From: Saccharothrix sp. ALI-22-I
Lineage (GTDB): Bacteria > Actinomycetota > Actinomycetes > Mycobacteriales > Pseudonocardiaceae
Reading direction: 5' to 3'
DNA length: 64,000 nt
Assembly: GCF_001984175.1 (NCBI RefSeq)
Contig: NZ_MTQP01000055.1
Location: 62,001 to 126,000 of the forward strand
Shown here: piece after piece, positions 45,805 through 54,595 of the stretch
Numbering within the stretch: the stretch's first letter is position 1
How the letters are laid out: each line of letters opens with the position of its first letter
The notes under the pieces: generated by a model
What the model was told of the DNA's origin: nothing
The model's database searches: none
What the model saw: only the letters and a program-made list of their open reading frames with translations
Made by a program: the position numbers and the translations under genes

Positions 45805-46923
45805 ATGATAGCGCCAGCGGTGTTCGACTTGGCAGGCATGGCATGCGCGGCAAAGGCTGTGACACCGGCGCTCGTCTGGGATTTCGTCGAAGGAGGAAGC
45901 GGCCGCGAACTCAGCGTCGACGCGAACCGATCCGCGCTCGACTCGTTGGCGGTGGTGCCCCGGGTGCTACGCGGTGTCTCGACGCCTGCTCCGGCGTGCA
46001 CGCTACTGGGCACAAGAGCCGAACTGCCGGTGGCGATCGCACCGATGGCCTACCAGCGCCTGCTGCATCCGGACGGGGAGTTGGCTGCCGCTCGCGCCGC
46101 CAAGCTCGCAGGGGTTCCGTTCATCGTGCCGATGTTGAGCAGCATCGCGGTGGAGACCGTCGCGAGTTCCGCGGCCGATCTCTGGTTTCAGCTCTACTGG
46201 TTACGCGATCGAGGCCTGACCGCGGAACTTCTGGCTCGCGCGGAGGCCGCCGGCTGCCGTGCCGTCGTACTCACCGTGGATGTGCCCAGGATGGGGCGGA
46301 GGTTACGGGACCTGCGTAACGGCTTTGCTCTGCCCCATGACGTCCGCGCGGCTCACTTTCCGGTGAACCAGGCTGAAACCGCGCAGCGCCACACGGGTGA
46401 CGGTTCGGCCGTGGCAGACCACACCCGTGAGGCGTTCGACCCGGCACTGAACTGGTCGCACATTGAGTGGCTCCGGGCCAGAACCTCGTTGCCGATCGTG
46501 CTCAAAGGCTTGCTGGACCCGCGTGACGCGCTTCAGGCCCGCGAATCCGGAGTGGACGCCTTGGTGGTCTCCAACCACGGGGGCAGGCAGCTGGACGGGG
46601 CGCTTCCGGCCATCGACGCGCTACCCGCTGTTCGTGCGGCTGTCGGCGACGGCTGCGAAGTGTTCTTCGACAGCGGCGTCCGGTCCGGGTTGGACGTGTT
46701 GCGGGCGCTTGCCAGCGGGGCACACGGCGTGTTGCTGGGTCGTCCCGCGCTTCACGGCCTTTCGGTCGCGGGCACCGAGGGCCTCCTCCATTCGCTGACG
46801 CTGCTGCGCAGCGAGTTCGAGGACGCGATGGTATTGAGCGGGTGTCAGGATGTGCACGAAATCGCCGAGTTGCGAACAGCGCCGATGCCTGACCGGATAT
46901 CGAGGAGAGGCGTGATCGCGTGA
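45805..46923 (+). CDS. hmo: 4-hydroxymandelate oxidase (FMN alpha-hydroxyacid oxidase)
   Basis: A 372-residue FMN TIM-barrel enzyme. FVEGGSGRELSV and PMAYQRLLHPDGE are near the N-terminus, LKGLLDPRDA carries the FMN Lys, VSNHGGRQLDGA the catalytic His and Arg, and DSGVRSGLDVLRALASGA the phosphate site. It is the second Hpg enzyme, oxidising 4-hydroxymandelate to 4-hydroxyphenylglyoxylate. The stop overlaps the aminotransferase start (GTGA), so the two are coupled. Assignment as hydroxymandelate rather than lactate or glycolate oxidase rests on context. Confidence 0.88.
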   Translation: MIAPAVFDLAGMACAAKAVTPALVWDFVEGGSGRELSVDANRSALDSLAVVPRVLRGVSTPAPACTLLGTRAELPVAIAPMAYQRLLHPDGELAAARAAKLAGVPFIVPMLSSIAVETVASSAADLWFQLYWLRDRGLTAELLARAEAAGCRAVVLTVDVPRMGRRLRDLRNGFALPHDVRAAHFPVNQAETAQRHTGDGSAVADHTREAFDPALNWSHIEWLRARTSLPIVLKGLLDPRDALQARESGVDALVVSNHGGRQLDGALPAIDALPAVRAAVGDGCEVFFDSGVRSGLDVLRALASGAHGVLLGRPALHGLSVAGTEGLLHSLTLLRSEFEDAMVLSGCQDVHEIAELRTAPMPDRISRRGVIA

Positions 46924-48233
46924 ACGCACCCATCGTTGCCGGGGTTGGCCTGCGGCTGGAGGACTTGCACGCTTCCCTGCGCGATCCCGGCCTGGACACG
47001 ATGAATTTTCTCAACGAGGTCGCGCATCGTTTCCCGGACGCCGTGTCCTTTGCGGCCGGACGGCCATGGGAGGAATTCTTCGACCTGGACGCGTTACCCC
47101 GCTACCTCGCCGTATTTCAGCGGTATCTGTCAGTCGAGAAGGGCGCTGACGACCGGCAGGTGCGGCGTACCCTGCTGCAATACGGCCGGACGAAGGGGAT
47201 CATTCACGAGCTGCTGGCCCGGAATCTGTCCCTGGATGAGGGTATCGAGGTCGACCCGGAGTCGATCGTCGTGACAACCGGCTGCCAGGAAGCGATGTTC
47301 CTGGCCTTGCGGGTCTTGTGCGCCACCAGCGACGACGTCGTGCTCGCCGTGTCGCCGAGCTACGTGGGACTGACCGGCGCCGCGCGGCTGCTGGACCGAG
47401 AGGTATGGCCGGTCCAGGAGACCGAGAACGGGATCGATCTGGATCATCTGGTAGCGCAGGTCATGGCGGTCCGCGCGGCGGGAAAACAGCCTAGGGCCTT
47501 GTACCTGGTACCCGACTTCGCCAATCCCTCGGGCATGAGCCTGGATCCGGACACCCGCAGGACGCTATTGGACCTGGCGGCCGAACACGACTTCCTCATT
47601 CTGGAAGACAATCCATACAGTCTGTTTCACGTCGAAGACAGTCCCAGGGTGCCTACTCTCAAGGCACTGGACACCGACCGCCGTGTCGTCTATTTTGGTT
47701 CGCTGGCCAAGACCTGCTTTCCCGGAGCGCGCGTCGGGTACGCGGTGGCCGACCAGTTGGTCTCCGCGGGCGCCGGAGTCCGTCTGCTCGCCGATGAGCT
47801 GTCGAAGGTCAAGAGCATGCTGACCGTCAACACTTCACCACTGGCCCAGGCCATGGCTGGTGGAAAGCTCTTGGAGCACGGGTGCAGCCTGGAGGCCGCC
47901 AACCGCGCCGAGATCGCGGTCTACCGGCGGAACATGCGCTTGTTGCTCCAGGGGCTGCGGAAACGATTCCCGGAGCGCCACTCGCGCGGGGTGCGCTGGA
48001 ACTTCCCTCGCGGCGGTTTCTTTGTCGTTGTCACGGTCCCCTTCATCGCCGACGACGCGATGTTGGAGCATTCGGCCCGCGAACACCGTCTGCTGTGGAC
48101 ACCGATGTCGCACTTCTACGCCGGAGGCGGCGGCACCAACCAGTTGCGCCTGTCGATCAGTGCGGTCACACCCGAGCAGATCGAGGTTGGCCTGGATCGC
48201 TTGCTGGCGCTGGTCGAGGAGCAGGCTCGGTAG
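46920..48233 (+). CDS. hpgT: 4-hydroxyphenylglycine aminotransferase
   Basis: A 437-residue fold-type I PLP enzyme: AAGRPWEEFFDLDALPRYL, QYGRTKGIIHELLARNL, YLVPDFANPSGMSLDPDTRR, and the PLP Lys in SLAKTCFPGARVGY. The N-terminal extension FAAGRPWEEFF is one I recall from HpgT proteins of glycopeptide clusters. It would aminate 4-hydroxyphenylglyoxylate to L-Hpg, usually with tyrosine as donor, which regenerates hydroxyphenylpyruvate for HmaS. It is coupled to hmo by overlap. Confidence 0.9.
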   Translation: MNAPIVAGVGLRLEDLHASLRDPGLDTMNFLNEVAHRFPDAVSFAAGRPWEEFFDLDALPRYLAVFQRYLSVEKGADDRQVRRTLLQYGRTKGIIHELLARNLSLDEGIEVDPESIVVTTGCQEAMFLALRVLCATSDDVVLAVSPSYVGLTGAARLLDREVWPVQETENGIDLDHLVAQVMAVRAAGKQPRALYLVPDFANPSGMSLDPDTRRTLLDLAAEHDFLILEDNPYSLFHVEDSPRVPTLKALDTDRRVVYFGSLAKTCFPGARVGYAVADQLVSAGAGVRLLADELSKVKSMLTVNTSPLAQAMAGGKLLEHGCSLEAANRAEIAVYRRNMRLLLQGLRKRFPERHSRGVRWNFPRGGFFVVVTVPFIADDAMLEHSAREHRLLWTPMSHFYAGGGGTNQLRLSISAVTPEQIEVGLDRLLALVEEQAR

Positions 48234-48764
48234 GGCGACCGTGATGGAGGCGGAGTTCCGCGGCGGGCGCAGGGTGACTGGGGCTCCATGCCGGGTCGTG
48301 GTCACCGCGCCCGGGCGTATGTGCCGAATGTAATGCGCGTCACCGTCCACTCGGGATGATGAAAGCGGATGTATGCGCACCGCAACGTGGAGGATGCGCG
48401 GGTAGGCGAGGCCTTGCAAACTGTCACTGGGCCCATCTAGGTGAATATCGACTTGCCGGACAAGGTGTTGATGGCCACCCGCCCAGGGGAACTACCCGAT
48501 CTTCTCCGGTCGTTTCATCATCTCCACAGCGGTTCAGCACGCGCACGCCACGGGCGTCATTCACGAGACGGTCTCGCGCTGGACCGTGTCGAAGTTCTTC
48601 GAGAGGCGTTTCTGGTTCCTCTGGCCAGCCAGTGGCGATCGTCGACGTCGTCGCCATGACGGCATCGAGCACCATCCCGGCGGGTGCGCTGATCAGATGA
48701 TTCTCGGCTGCCGTCGATTGCGTGTGTCGATTGACGGCGCGGAAATCTCATCACTGGAGGAACC
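48234..48764. other. Intergenic stretch before the AraC gene
   Basis: About 530 bases without a convincing gene. Short plus-strand frames at 48,440-48,700 have no family look. A GGAGGAA site at about 48,753 belongs to the AraC gene. It may hold the promoter of that regulator and old sequence scars. Confidence 0.4.
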
Positions 48765-49640
48765 ATGCATTCGGCAGTGCGGGAAGCCATACTCGCCATC
48801 AAGTCGAGGTACGCCGAGCCTATGACGCTCGACGAGCTGGCCTCGTCGGTCTTCGTCAGTCGGTATCACTTTTGCCGAATCTTCGGCAAAGCCACCGGTG
48901 TCACGCCAGGTCGGTACCTGGCGGCGGTTCGGATGTTCGAAGCGAAGCGTCTGCTGCTGACCACGTCGTTGCGGGTCGCGGATATCGTGTGCAGCGTCGG
49001 TTACAGCAGCACCGGCACGTTCACCACGAGGTTCACCAGCACGGTCGGGCTGACTCCGACCCAGTACCGTGATCCGGACGTGCGGGCGCTCCTGGTGTCC
49101 ATGGCGCCGGACCTGTTACGCCTGCCGTCATCGGGAACATTGCGTGACGCAGGCGTGGAACTTGCCTCCCCGGCCGTTCACTGTGGTGGAACCGTGGTGG
49201 TCGCGGCCGAGTTGCCACCGGCGGTTGGTCCGGTGCAGGTTCTGGCCGGGATCTACCCGCAGCGCATTCCACAGTGCGCGCCAGTGGCCTACCGCTACGG
49301 GGAGATGGCGGGACGTGGCTGGATCACGATTGCCGGTGTGCCTGCTGGGCGATGGCATGTGTGGGCGGTGGCCGGACAGGTCAACGGGCCCCGGCAGTGG
49401 TTGCTCAGCGGCAGGTCCGCGAGTCCCGTGGTGGTGCGTCCTGGCCAGACCACGCGAGCGGAGGTCCGGTTCAGGGAACTGAGCCCCAGCGATGTGCCCG
49501 TAGCTCTCTCGCTCGCGCCGTTGCGGAATCGGAGTCTGGGTGTGCAGGCTCCCCGGCTGGTCCGCGCGGTCGCCCGAGGTGATCCGACCGCGGTCGTCTT
49601 CGTGCCGGCCATGGCGGCCAGGAACGCATACTGTCCATAG
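48765..49640 (+). CDS. AraC-type regulator with N-terminal HTH and unusual C-terminal domain
   Basis: A 291-residue protein. The DNA-binding domain is at the N-terminus (residues 5-105): AILAIKSRYAEPMTLDELAS and FCRIFGKATGVTPGRYLAAV, then TGTFTTRFTSTVGLTPTQYR. The remaining 185 residues are beta-rich (VQVLAGIYPQRIPQCAPVAY, WITIAGVPAGRWHVWAVAGQ, VVRPGQTTRAEVRF) and look like a carbohydrate- or carboxypeptidase-regulatory-like sandwich. I do not know its ligand. A good ribosome site precedes the ATG. It is likely a cluster regulator. Confidence 0.85.
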   Translation: MHSAVREAILAIKSRYAEPMTLDELASSVFVSRYHFCRIFGKATGVTPGRYLAAVRMFEAKRLLLTTSLRVADIVCSVGYSSTGTFTTRFTSTVGLTPTQYRDPDVRALLVSMAPDLLRLPSSGTLRDAGVELASPAVHCGGTVVVAAELPPAVGPVQVLAGIYPQRIPQCAPVAYRYGEMAGRGWITIAGVPAGRWHVWAVAGQVNGPRQWLLSGRSASPVVVRPGQTTRAEVRFRELSPSDVPVALSLAPLRNRSLGVQAPRLVRAVARGDPTAVVFVPAMAARNAYCP

Positions 49641-49737
49641 TGGATGGTCATCTGGTCGTGCCGGAGCCGATGTTGTCGTTGCGGCCCGGCGGCGGACCGC
49701 CGATGACGGTTTCCACGATCTGACCGAGGAGCGTGTG

Positions 49738-49878
49738 GTGTCACTTTCGGATGACGAGCAGATCATGAGGTTGGCGGCGTTCGCCGACACGATCATCCCG
49801 GGGAACAAGCGTTCTGCCGGTATCGAGCCGCCCCGGACGGCCGCGACGGCGGTCCCGCTGACCGTCGTGGGGGCGTGA
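49738..49878 (+). CDS. 46-residue protein like the N-terminus of DUF5987
   Basis: GTG 49,738 with GAGGAG 6 bases upstream begins MSLSDDEQIMRLAAFADTII, then PGNKRSAG and a short end. I recall the AFADTIIPG(E/N)KR stretch from the start of DUF5987 proteins, which are usually over 150 residues and sit beside AhpD-like genes. Here the rest is missing and the stop overlaps the AhpD-like ATG (TGATG). It could be a truncated gene kept as a leader peptide for coupling. Confidence 0.55.
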   Translation: MSLSDDEQIMRLAAFADTIIPGNKRSAGIEPPRTAATAVPLTVVGA

Positions 49879-50930
49879 TGGCCACCCCGGTGCGGCTGGC
49901 GTTGCGGCGGGCCCAGCACAAGGTGCGGTACGTGCGGCCGGTGCGCTTCGGTGAAGCCACCGGTCAGGTGGCCGAGGTCTATCGGCAGCTCGAGGCCGAC
50001 TTCGGGATGTTGGCACCGCCGGTGAGCCTGCACAGCCCGGCGCCCGCGGTGCTGCCGGCGGTCTGGGTGCTGTTACGGGAGGCCCTGCTCGTGGATCGGC
50101 AGGCGAGCAGGTTGGACCGCGAGACCGTGGCGGCGGCCGTTTCCTCGGCCAATACCTGCCCCTACTGCGTGGAGGTGCACACCACCACGGCGACCGACTT
50201 GGCGGGGGCGGCGGGCTTCGCCCCGGAGGTGACCGCGCTCGGCCGGTGGGCCGCCGAACAAGGACCGGCGGAGTTCCCGGTGGCGCAGGCGGCCGAGTTC
50301 ATCGCGACGGCAGTGGCGTTTCACTACCTCAACCGGATGGTGAACGTCTTCTGCGAGCCCTCGCCCTTCCCGTCCGCCTTGCCGCCCTCGGCCAAGCGGG
50401 TGGCCAGGGGTGTGCTCGCGAGGACGGTGCGCAGGCGGCCGGACCCCGCTGCCGCGACGGCAAGGGATCTGCTCCCCGCCGGTCCGGTACCGGCCGAACT
50501 GGACTGGGCGGAAGGGCAGCCGGAGCTGGCCGACGCACTCGCCAGGGCGTACGCGGCATTCGAGGCCGCGGGCGAGCGCAGCGTCCCGGCGGAGGTCAGG
50601 CGGTTGGTGCGGGCGGAGACGAGCCGCATGCGGGAACGCGCCCCCGGCCTGGACGCGGAGTGGTTGAACAGTCCGTTGTCGACGCTTGCGTCGCCGTTAC
50701 GACCGGTCGGCCGCCTGGCGCTGCTCACCGCGTTGGCCTCCTACCGGGTCCAGCCGGCCGATGTGGCGGCGGCATCGCTGTCTCCCACGGCGTTGGTCGA
50801 ACTCACGTCGTGGGCGTCGTTCACCGCGGCACGGTCGGCCGGTCGTCGGCTGGTCGCGACGGTTCTCCCCGAGAACTCCCCGGAATCCGGCAAGGACGAC
50901 GGCACCATCACGGCCAGGAAGCAGGTGTGA
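49878..50930 (+). CDS. AhpD/carboxymuconolactone-decarboxylase-like protein
   Basis: A 350-residue protein of the AhpD-like fold. AAAVSSANTCPYCVEVHTTT carries the CxxC redox pair and nearby His of alkylhydroperoxidases. It is about twice the usual AhpD length; the C-terminal half (from about 190) is helical and probably a second, degenerate copy of the fold. It may detoxify peroxides or disulfides produced by the cluster oxygenases. It starts in the stop of the 46-residue frame and is followed 2 bases later by the TIGR03084-like gene. Confidence 0.85.
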   Translation: MATPVRLALRRAQHKVRYVRPVRFGEATGQVAEVYRQLEADFGMLAPPVSLHSPAPAVLPAVWVLLREALLVDRQASRLDRETVAAAVSSANTCPYCVEVHTTTATDLAGAAGFAPEVTALGRWAAEQGPAEFPVAQAAEFIATAVAFHYLNRMVNVFCEPSPFPSALPPSAKRVARGVLARTVRRRPDPAAATARDLLPAGPVPAELDWAEGQPELADALARAYAAFEAAGERSVPAEVRRLVRAETSRMRERAPGLDAEWLNSPLSTLASPLRPVGRLALLTALASYRVQPADVAAASLSPTALVELTSWASFTAARSAGRRLVATVLPENSPESGKDDGTITARKQV

Positions 50931-50932
50931 TC

Positions 50933-51726
50933 ATGACCGCGGGCGTGGTCGAGGCTTTTTACGCGGACGCGGCGGAAGTCGACCGCCTGGTGTCGGAACC
51001 ACCGGATTCGGAATGGGCCCTGCCGACCCCGGCGGTGGGGGTGGACGATCCGGCACCAGGTGGCACACCTGGCCTTCGTGTTCGGCCTCGCCAGGATGGC
51101 CGCGGCCGAACCGGACACCTTCACCACAACGCAGTCCCGGATGGACGGTTCGGTCGGAACGGCGATCAACGCTTCGGTGGCGGACTGCTCGCATGAACCG
51201 GCGGACGTCCTGTTGTCCCGTTGGCGGGCCGAAAGGGAGGCCGCGATCGAGGCGTTGTCGGTGCTGTCACCGGGCACCGTGGTGCCGTGGCTCGTGCGCC
51301 CCATACCGATGGTCGTGCTGGCGCGTGCGGGGATGATGGAGTTGTTCGGGCACGGCCAGGACATCGCCGACGCGCTGGGCGTACGCCGCCGGCACACCGA
51401 TCGGCTGCACCACGTCGTGGACTTTGCGGTGCGGGGTGTGGGATTTCGGCTACCACGCCAGGGGGCTCACGCCACCTGCCACCGGATTCCGGTTCGAGAT
51501 CACCGGTCCTTCGGGTGCGGTGTGGACCTTCGACCCGCTCGGGTCGGAGCAGCGCGTCACCGGCCCGGCCGAGGGCTTCTGCCTGCTGGTCACCCGCCGC
51601 CGGCACCACGCCGATCTCAAGGTGACCGCGGTGGGTTCCGAGGCTGAGCACTGGTTGGAGATCGCACAGGCTTACCGGGGCTCGGCGGGACCTGGCCGGC
51701 GGCCCGGCCAGTTCGCGGCCTCGTGA
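50933..51726 (+). pseudogene. TIGR03084-like DinB/mycothiol-dependent enzyme with two +1 frameshifts
   Basis: Three frames read as one DinB-type protein of about 263 residues: VVEAFYADAAEVDRLVS, then GWTIRHQVAHLAFVFGLARM (metal His), PWLVRPIPMVVLARAGMMEL and GHGQDIADALGV, then DFGYHARGLTPPATGFRFEI to the stop at 51,726. One extra G in each of two G runs (51,037-51,041 and 51,433-51,436) would explain both breaks. Without them the gene would be intact. It follows the AhpD-like gene closely. TIGR03084 proteins are metal-binding and probably mycothiol-linked. It is either a recent pseudogene or a homopolymer sequencing error. Confidence 0.75.
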
Positions 51727-51828
51727 CGCGATCACCCACCACGATCCCGTCCGGTGTCGTCACGGCACCGGACACTGTCATGCTTGTCACCCTGGCCGCA
51801 GCACACACTGGCGTGAGGAGAAGCTCGA

Positions 51829-52284
51829 GTGGCACTGACCGATGCGTGGACGGAGACCCGGCTTCCAGCACGTGACCTCGATCGGGCGCGACAGTGGTAT
51901 GCCGAGAAACTCGGCCTGGAACCGGTCGAGGAACGGCCCGGTGGGCTTCGGTACCGCTGTGGTCCTACCGTGTTCTGCCTGTTCATGTCCCAAGGAGCAG
52001 CCGACGGAGCGTTTACCCAGATGGCGTTCCAGGTCTCCGACATCGCGGCCGAGGTGGCCGAGTTGCGCGGTCGAGGGGTGGTGTTCGAGGAGTACGACCA
52101 TCCTGGGTTTCGCACGGTGAACGGCATTGTCGACATCGACAGCAACTATCCGAGTAAGGGGGCCGGCGAGCGTGGAGCGTTCTTCCGGGACAGCGAGGGA
52201 AACATGATCTCCCTTGGCCAGCCTGTGCCCGCGACGATGCCGGAAGGCCGAGCCGACGCCACGGCGGGCGCCGGTGGCGAGTGA
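51829..52284 (+). CDS. VOC-family (glyoxalase/bleomycin-resistance fold) protein
   Basis: A 151-residue VOC protein with two beta-alpha-beta-beta-beta modules: TETRLPARDLDRARQWYAEK and AFFRDSEGNMISLGQPV. Some metal-binding positions are present. Roles range from isomerase or dioxygenase to drug binding; as a single-domain copy in a peptide cluster it could be a self-resistance protein. GTG start with GGAGAAG about 10 bases before. A long hairpin follows, so it ends this plus-strand unit. Confidence 0.85.
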   Translation: MALTDAWTETRLPARDLDRARQWYAEKLGLEPVEERPGGLRYRCGPTVFCLFMSQGAADGAFTQMAFQVSDIAAEVAELRGRGVVFEEYDHPGFRTVNGIVDIDSNYPSKGAGERGAFFRDSEGNMISLGQPVPATMPEGRADATAGAGGE

Positions 52285-52339
52285 GATCGAGTAGCGCCTC
52301 CTGCCCTGCGCGAGGCTGCTCCGCTCAGGGCGTCAGCCC

Positions 52340-52383
52340 GGAAGGCGGCTTCTGCCGGCTATCGCCGGCAGAAGCCGCCTTCC
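52340..52383. terminator. 20-base-pair bidirectional terminator hairpin
   Basis: GGAAGGCGGCTTCTGCCGGC, loop TATC, then its exact complement: a perfect 20-base stem. It lies between the convergent VOC gene and P450, 14 bases from the P450 stop, so it should terminate both. It is the strongest hairpin I found in the window. Confidence 0.9.
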
Positions 52384-52396
52384 CGCACGCGGCGGA

Positions 52397-53632
52397 CTAC
52401 CGGGACGCGACGGCCCGCAGGCGCACGGGGAGGGCGCGGTGGCCGTTCATGATGAAGGTGGAGAGGGGCTCGAGCTCGGTGCGGTCGACGGCCAGAGTCA
52501 GGTCGGGGTACCGGTCGAAGAGGGTGGACAGGCCGATGGTGGCCACCATACGGGCGAAGCCGGCACCGAGGCAGAAGTGCGGGCCGTGGCCGAACGAGAG
52601 GTGCTCCTTGTCGGCGCGGGTGATGTCGAACTCGCCGGCCGATTCGCCGTGCAGCGACGGGTCACGGCCGATGGCGGCGAAGTTGACCAGGATCGGGTCG
52701 CCCTGGGGGATCGTGACGCCCTCGCCGAGGTCGATGTCCTCCGCCGCGTAGCGCATCGGGGCCGAGGCGAGCGGACACTCGACGCGCAGGGTCTCCTCGA
52801 TGACGTCGTTCCAGGTGGCCGCACCGGACTTGACGAGCTCCAGCTGCTCGGGGTGGGTGAGCAGGGCGGTGATGGCGTTGTCGAAGAAGTTCATCGTGGT
52901 CTCCGAACCGGCGCCGAGGATCACGAAGATCGTGTCGGCGAGCTCCTGCTCGGACAGCCGCGAGCCGTCCTCCTCGCGGGCGGCGATCAGGTCGCTGGTG
53001 ATGTCCTCGGCGGGGTTGGCGCGCTTGGCCGCGATCAACTCGGCGATGGAGGAACGCCAGCCGGTGAAGATGGACTGTGCCTGCTCGGGGGTGACGGTGG
53101 TGTCCACCATCATGTGGATCACCTTGGCGGTGGCCGCGCGTGCCTGCTCGTCCATTCCGATCAGCTCGGCGACCAGCATCCCCGGCAGCGGGAAGGCGAA
53201 CCGCTCGCGCAGATCGACCACCTCGTCCGGGCCGACGGCGGCGAGCCCGTCGAGCAGCTTGTTGGTCAGCGCCTCGACCTTCGGGCGGCTCGCCTCGGTT
53301 CGCCTGGGGGTGAAGGCCTTTCCGACCAGGCGGCGCAGCCGGAGGTGGTTCTCGCCGTAGGCGGTGGCCATGTTGTCCATCGCCACCCAGCTGATCATCT
53401 CCCAGTCGGGCGGGATCTCGCCGTTGATGAACTTCGGCCAGTGGTCGCGGGCACTCTTGGTGACCCTCGGGTCGGTCAGCAGCTGCTTGATCACGTCCGC
53501 ACGGGTGACCGACCACGCCAGGACACCACCGGGCAGTTCGACCTGGGTCGCCGGGCCCAGAGCTCGCAGGCGGGCGGCCTCTCCGTGGATGTCGCGTCCC
53601 GTGGGATCCAGGACCGGGCAACGGCTTTCCAT
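52397..53632 (-). CDS. Cytochrome P450, paralogue of the 41 kb P450
   Basis: A 411-residue P450. The I-helix is [11 protein letters not shown], ExxR is [10 protein letters not shown], and the heme loop is [13 protein letters not shown] 53,632 is chosen because the [18 protein letters not shown] start matches the other P450 (CPYVLDRSGSDLHGE); an AAAGGCGAG site precedes it. Both keep [17 protein letters not shown] and WxxWVAMDNM motifs, so they arose by duplication and may do successive oxidations. It is divergent from the carrier-protein gene and alone in its transcript. Confidence 0.93.
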   Translation of the reverse strand: MESRCPVLDPTGRDIHGEAARLRALGPATQVELPGGVLAWSVTRADVIKQLLTDPRVTKSARDHWPKFINGEIPPDWEMISWVAMDNMATAYGENHLRLRRLVGKAFTPRRTEASRPKVEALTNKLLDGLAAVGPDEVVDLRERFAFPLPGMLVAELIGMDEQARAATAKVIHMMVDTTVTPEQAQSIFTGWRSSIAELIAAKRANPAEDITSDLIAAREEDGSRLSEQELADTIFVILGAGSETTMNFFDNAITALLTHPEQLELVKSGAATWNDVIEETLRVECPLASAPMRYAAEDIDLGEGVTIPQGDPILVNFAAIGRDPSLHGESAGEFDITRADKEHLSFGHGPHFCLGAGFARMVATIGLSTLFDRYPDLTLAVDRTELEPLSTFIMNGHRALPVRLRAVASR

Positions 53633-54050
53633 CAGCTCGCCTTTCGGGGACGGGGGAGAACGGGCGAAAGAACGGAGGTCGTCGATGCGGCGCCCTCGGG
53701 GTGGAGGCAGTTCCTCCGGCCAGCGGGTGCCGGCCAGCCGCTCGTGTGGATCGTCGACTGCATGCCGCCCCCAATCGGTGCGATCGTGGCTGATCCGAAA
53801 TCGGCCGGGTGTACGCGAGTTCCGGCCCGCAGTCATCCTCGCGCTACGCCGAATGCGGTACGTCTTCTGCATTGCGTGGTCCCGGCCATCCGGTAGTGCC
53901 GCCGTTCTCCCTGAAAGGGATGTCTCCGTTGGCACCTCTTCGATTGCCGGGTCGGGCCCGGATCCGAGCAACGTGGAGGACCTGCCGGCACGCCGAGGCT
54001 GCGAAGGTGTCCAGGGGAGTCCCGGAGCTCGAATGGAAGGTGAGCGGCTG
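53633..54050. promoter_or_regulatory. Divergent promoter region between P450 and carrier-protein gene
   Basis: 418 bases between the minus-strand P450 and the plus-strand carrier gene. No frame with sense is seen on either strand. A GGAAGGTGAG site at about 54,035 serves the plus gene. Both promoters should lie here; no clear operator dyad was found. Confidence 0.45.
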
Positions 54051-54590
54051 ATGGCAGTGACTGCGATCCAGGATGTGCGAGAGGTGCTGGGCGCTTACCC
54101 CGAACTCGCGGAAGTCGCGGTCCTGACACACGTTCAGGAACCCGTGGGCCAGGTCCTGGTGGCCTACGTCGTACCCGGCAGCCCCGGTTTCGACCTGGCG
54201 GCGCTGCACAAGTACGTCAGAGCGACGTTGCCAGGCAGCGCGGCGCCTGCCGCCATCACGGTCGTCGACGCCATCCCGGTGGACTTCACGGGAACGCCGG
54301 AGCCGCAGGCGCTCCCCGCACCTGATCTGCGCGGCCTGCTGCCCTACCGATCACCCGAGACCCCGCGCCAAGAGGTCCTGTGCACGATCTTCGCCGAAGT
54401 GCTCGCCCGGCCTCGGTGCGGCGTCGACGACGACTTCTTCCGCATGGGAGGTGAGTCGATCGACGCCATGCTGATCGCGAGCCGGGTCGGCCCGGCGGTC
54501 GGCGTGGAGATATCGATGAACGAACTCTTCGACGCGCCCACAGTCGCGGAGCTCGACCAGCTGCTGACTCGGCTGAGCACCGGAGGCTGA
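54051..54590 (+). CDS. Peptidyl carrier protein with vestigial adenylation C-terminal subdomain
   Basis: A 179-residue protein. Residues about 8-90 look like the AMP-binding C-terminal subdomain ([49 protein letters not shown]), but the catalytic A10 motif (usually PLTPNGKVDR) reads [14 protein letters not shown], with no Lys, and the large N-terminal A subdomain is absent. Residues about 100-175 are a carrier domain with [15 protein letters not shown], the Ser at about 136 taking phosphopantetheine. It cannot activate an amino acid by itself, so it should be loaded in trans by another A domain. It is followed 5 bases later by an aminotransferase. Confidence 0.85.
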   Translation: MAVTAIQDVREVLGAYPELAEVAVLTHVQEPVGQVLVAYVVPGSPGFDLAALHKYVRATLPGSAAPAAITVVDAIPVDFTGTPEPQALPAPDLRGLLPYRSPETPRQEVLCTIFAEVLARPRCGVDDDFFRMGGESIDAMLIASRVGPAVGVEISMNELFDAPTVAELDQLLTRLSTGG

Positions 54591-54595
54591 CCACG

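Noticed and set aside
48440..48700. Possible small gene or transposase remnant before the AraC gene
   Set aside because: Short frames on both strands, but none matches a family I know and codon sense is weak.
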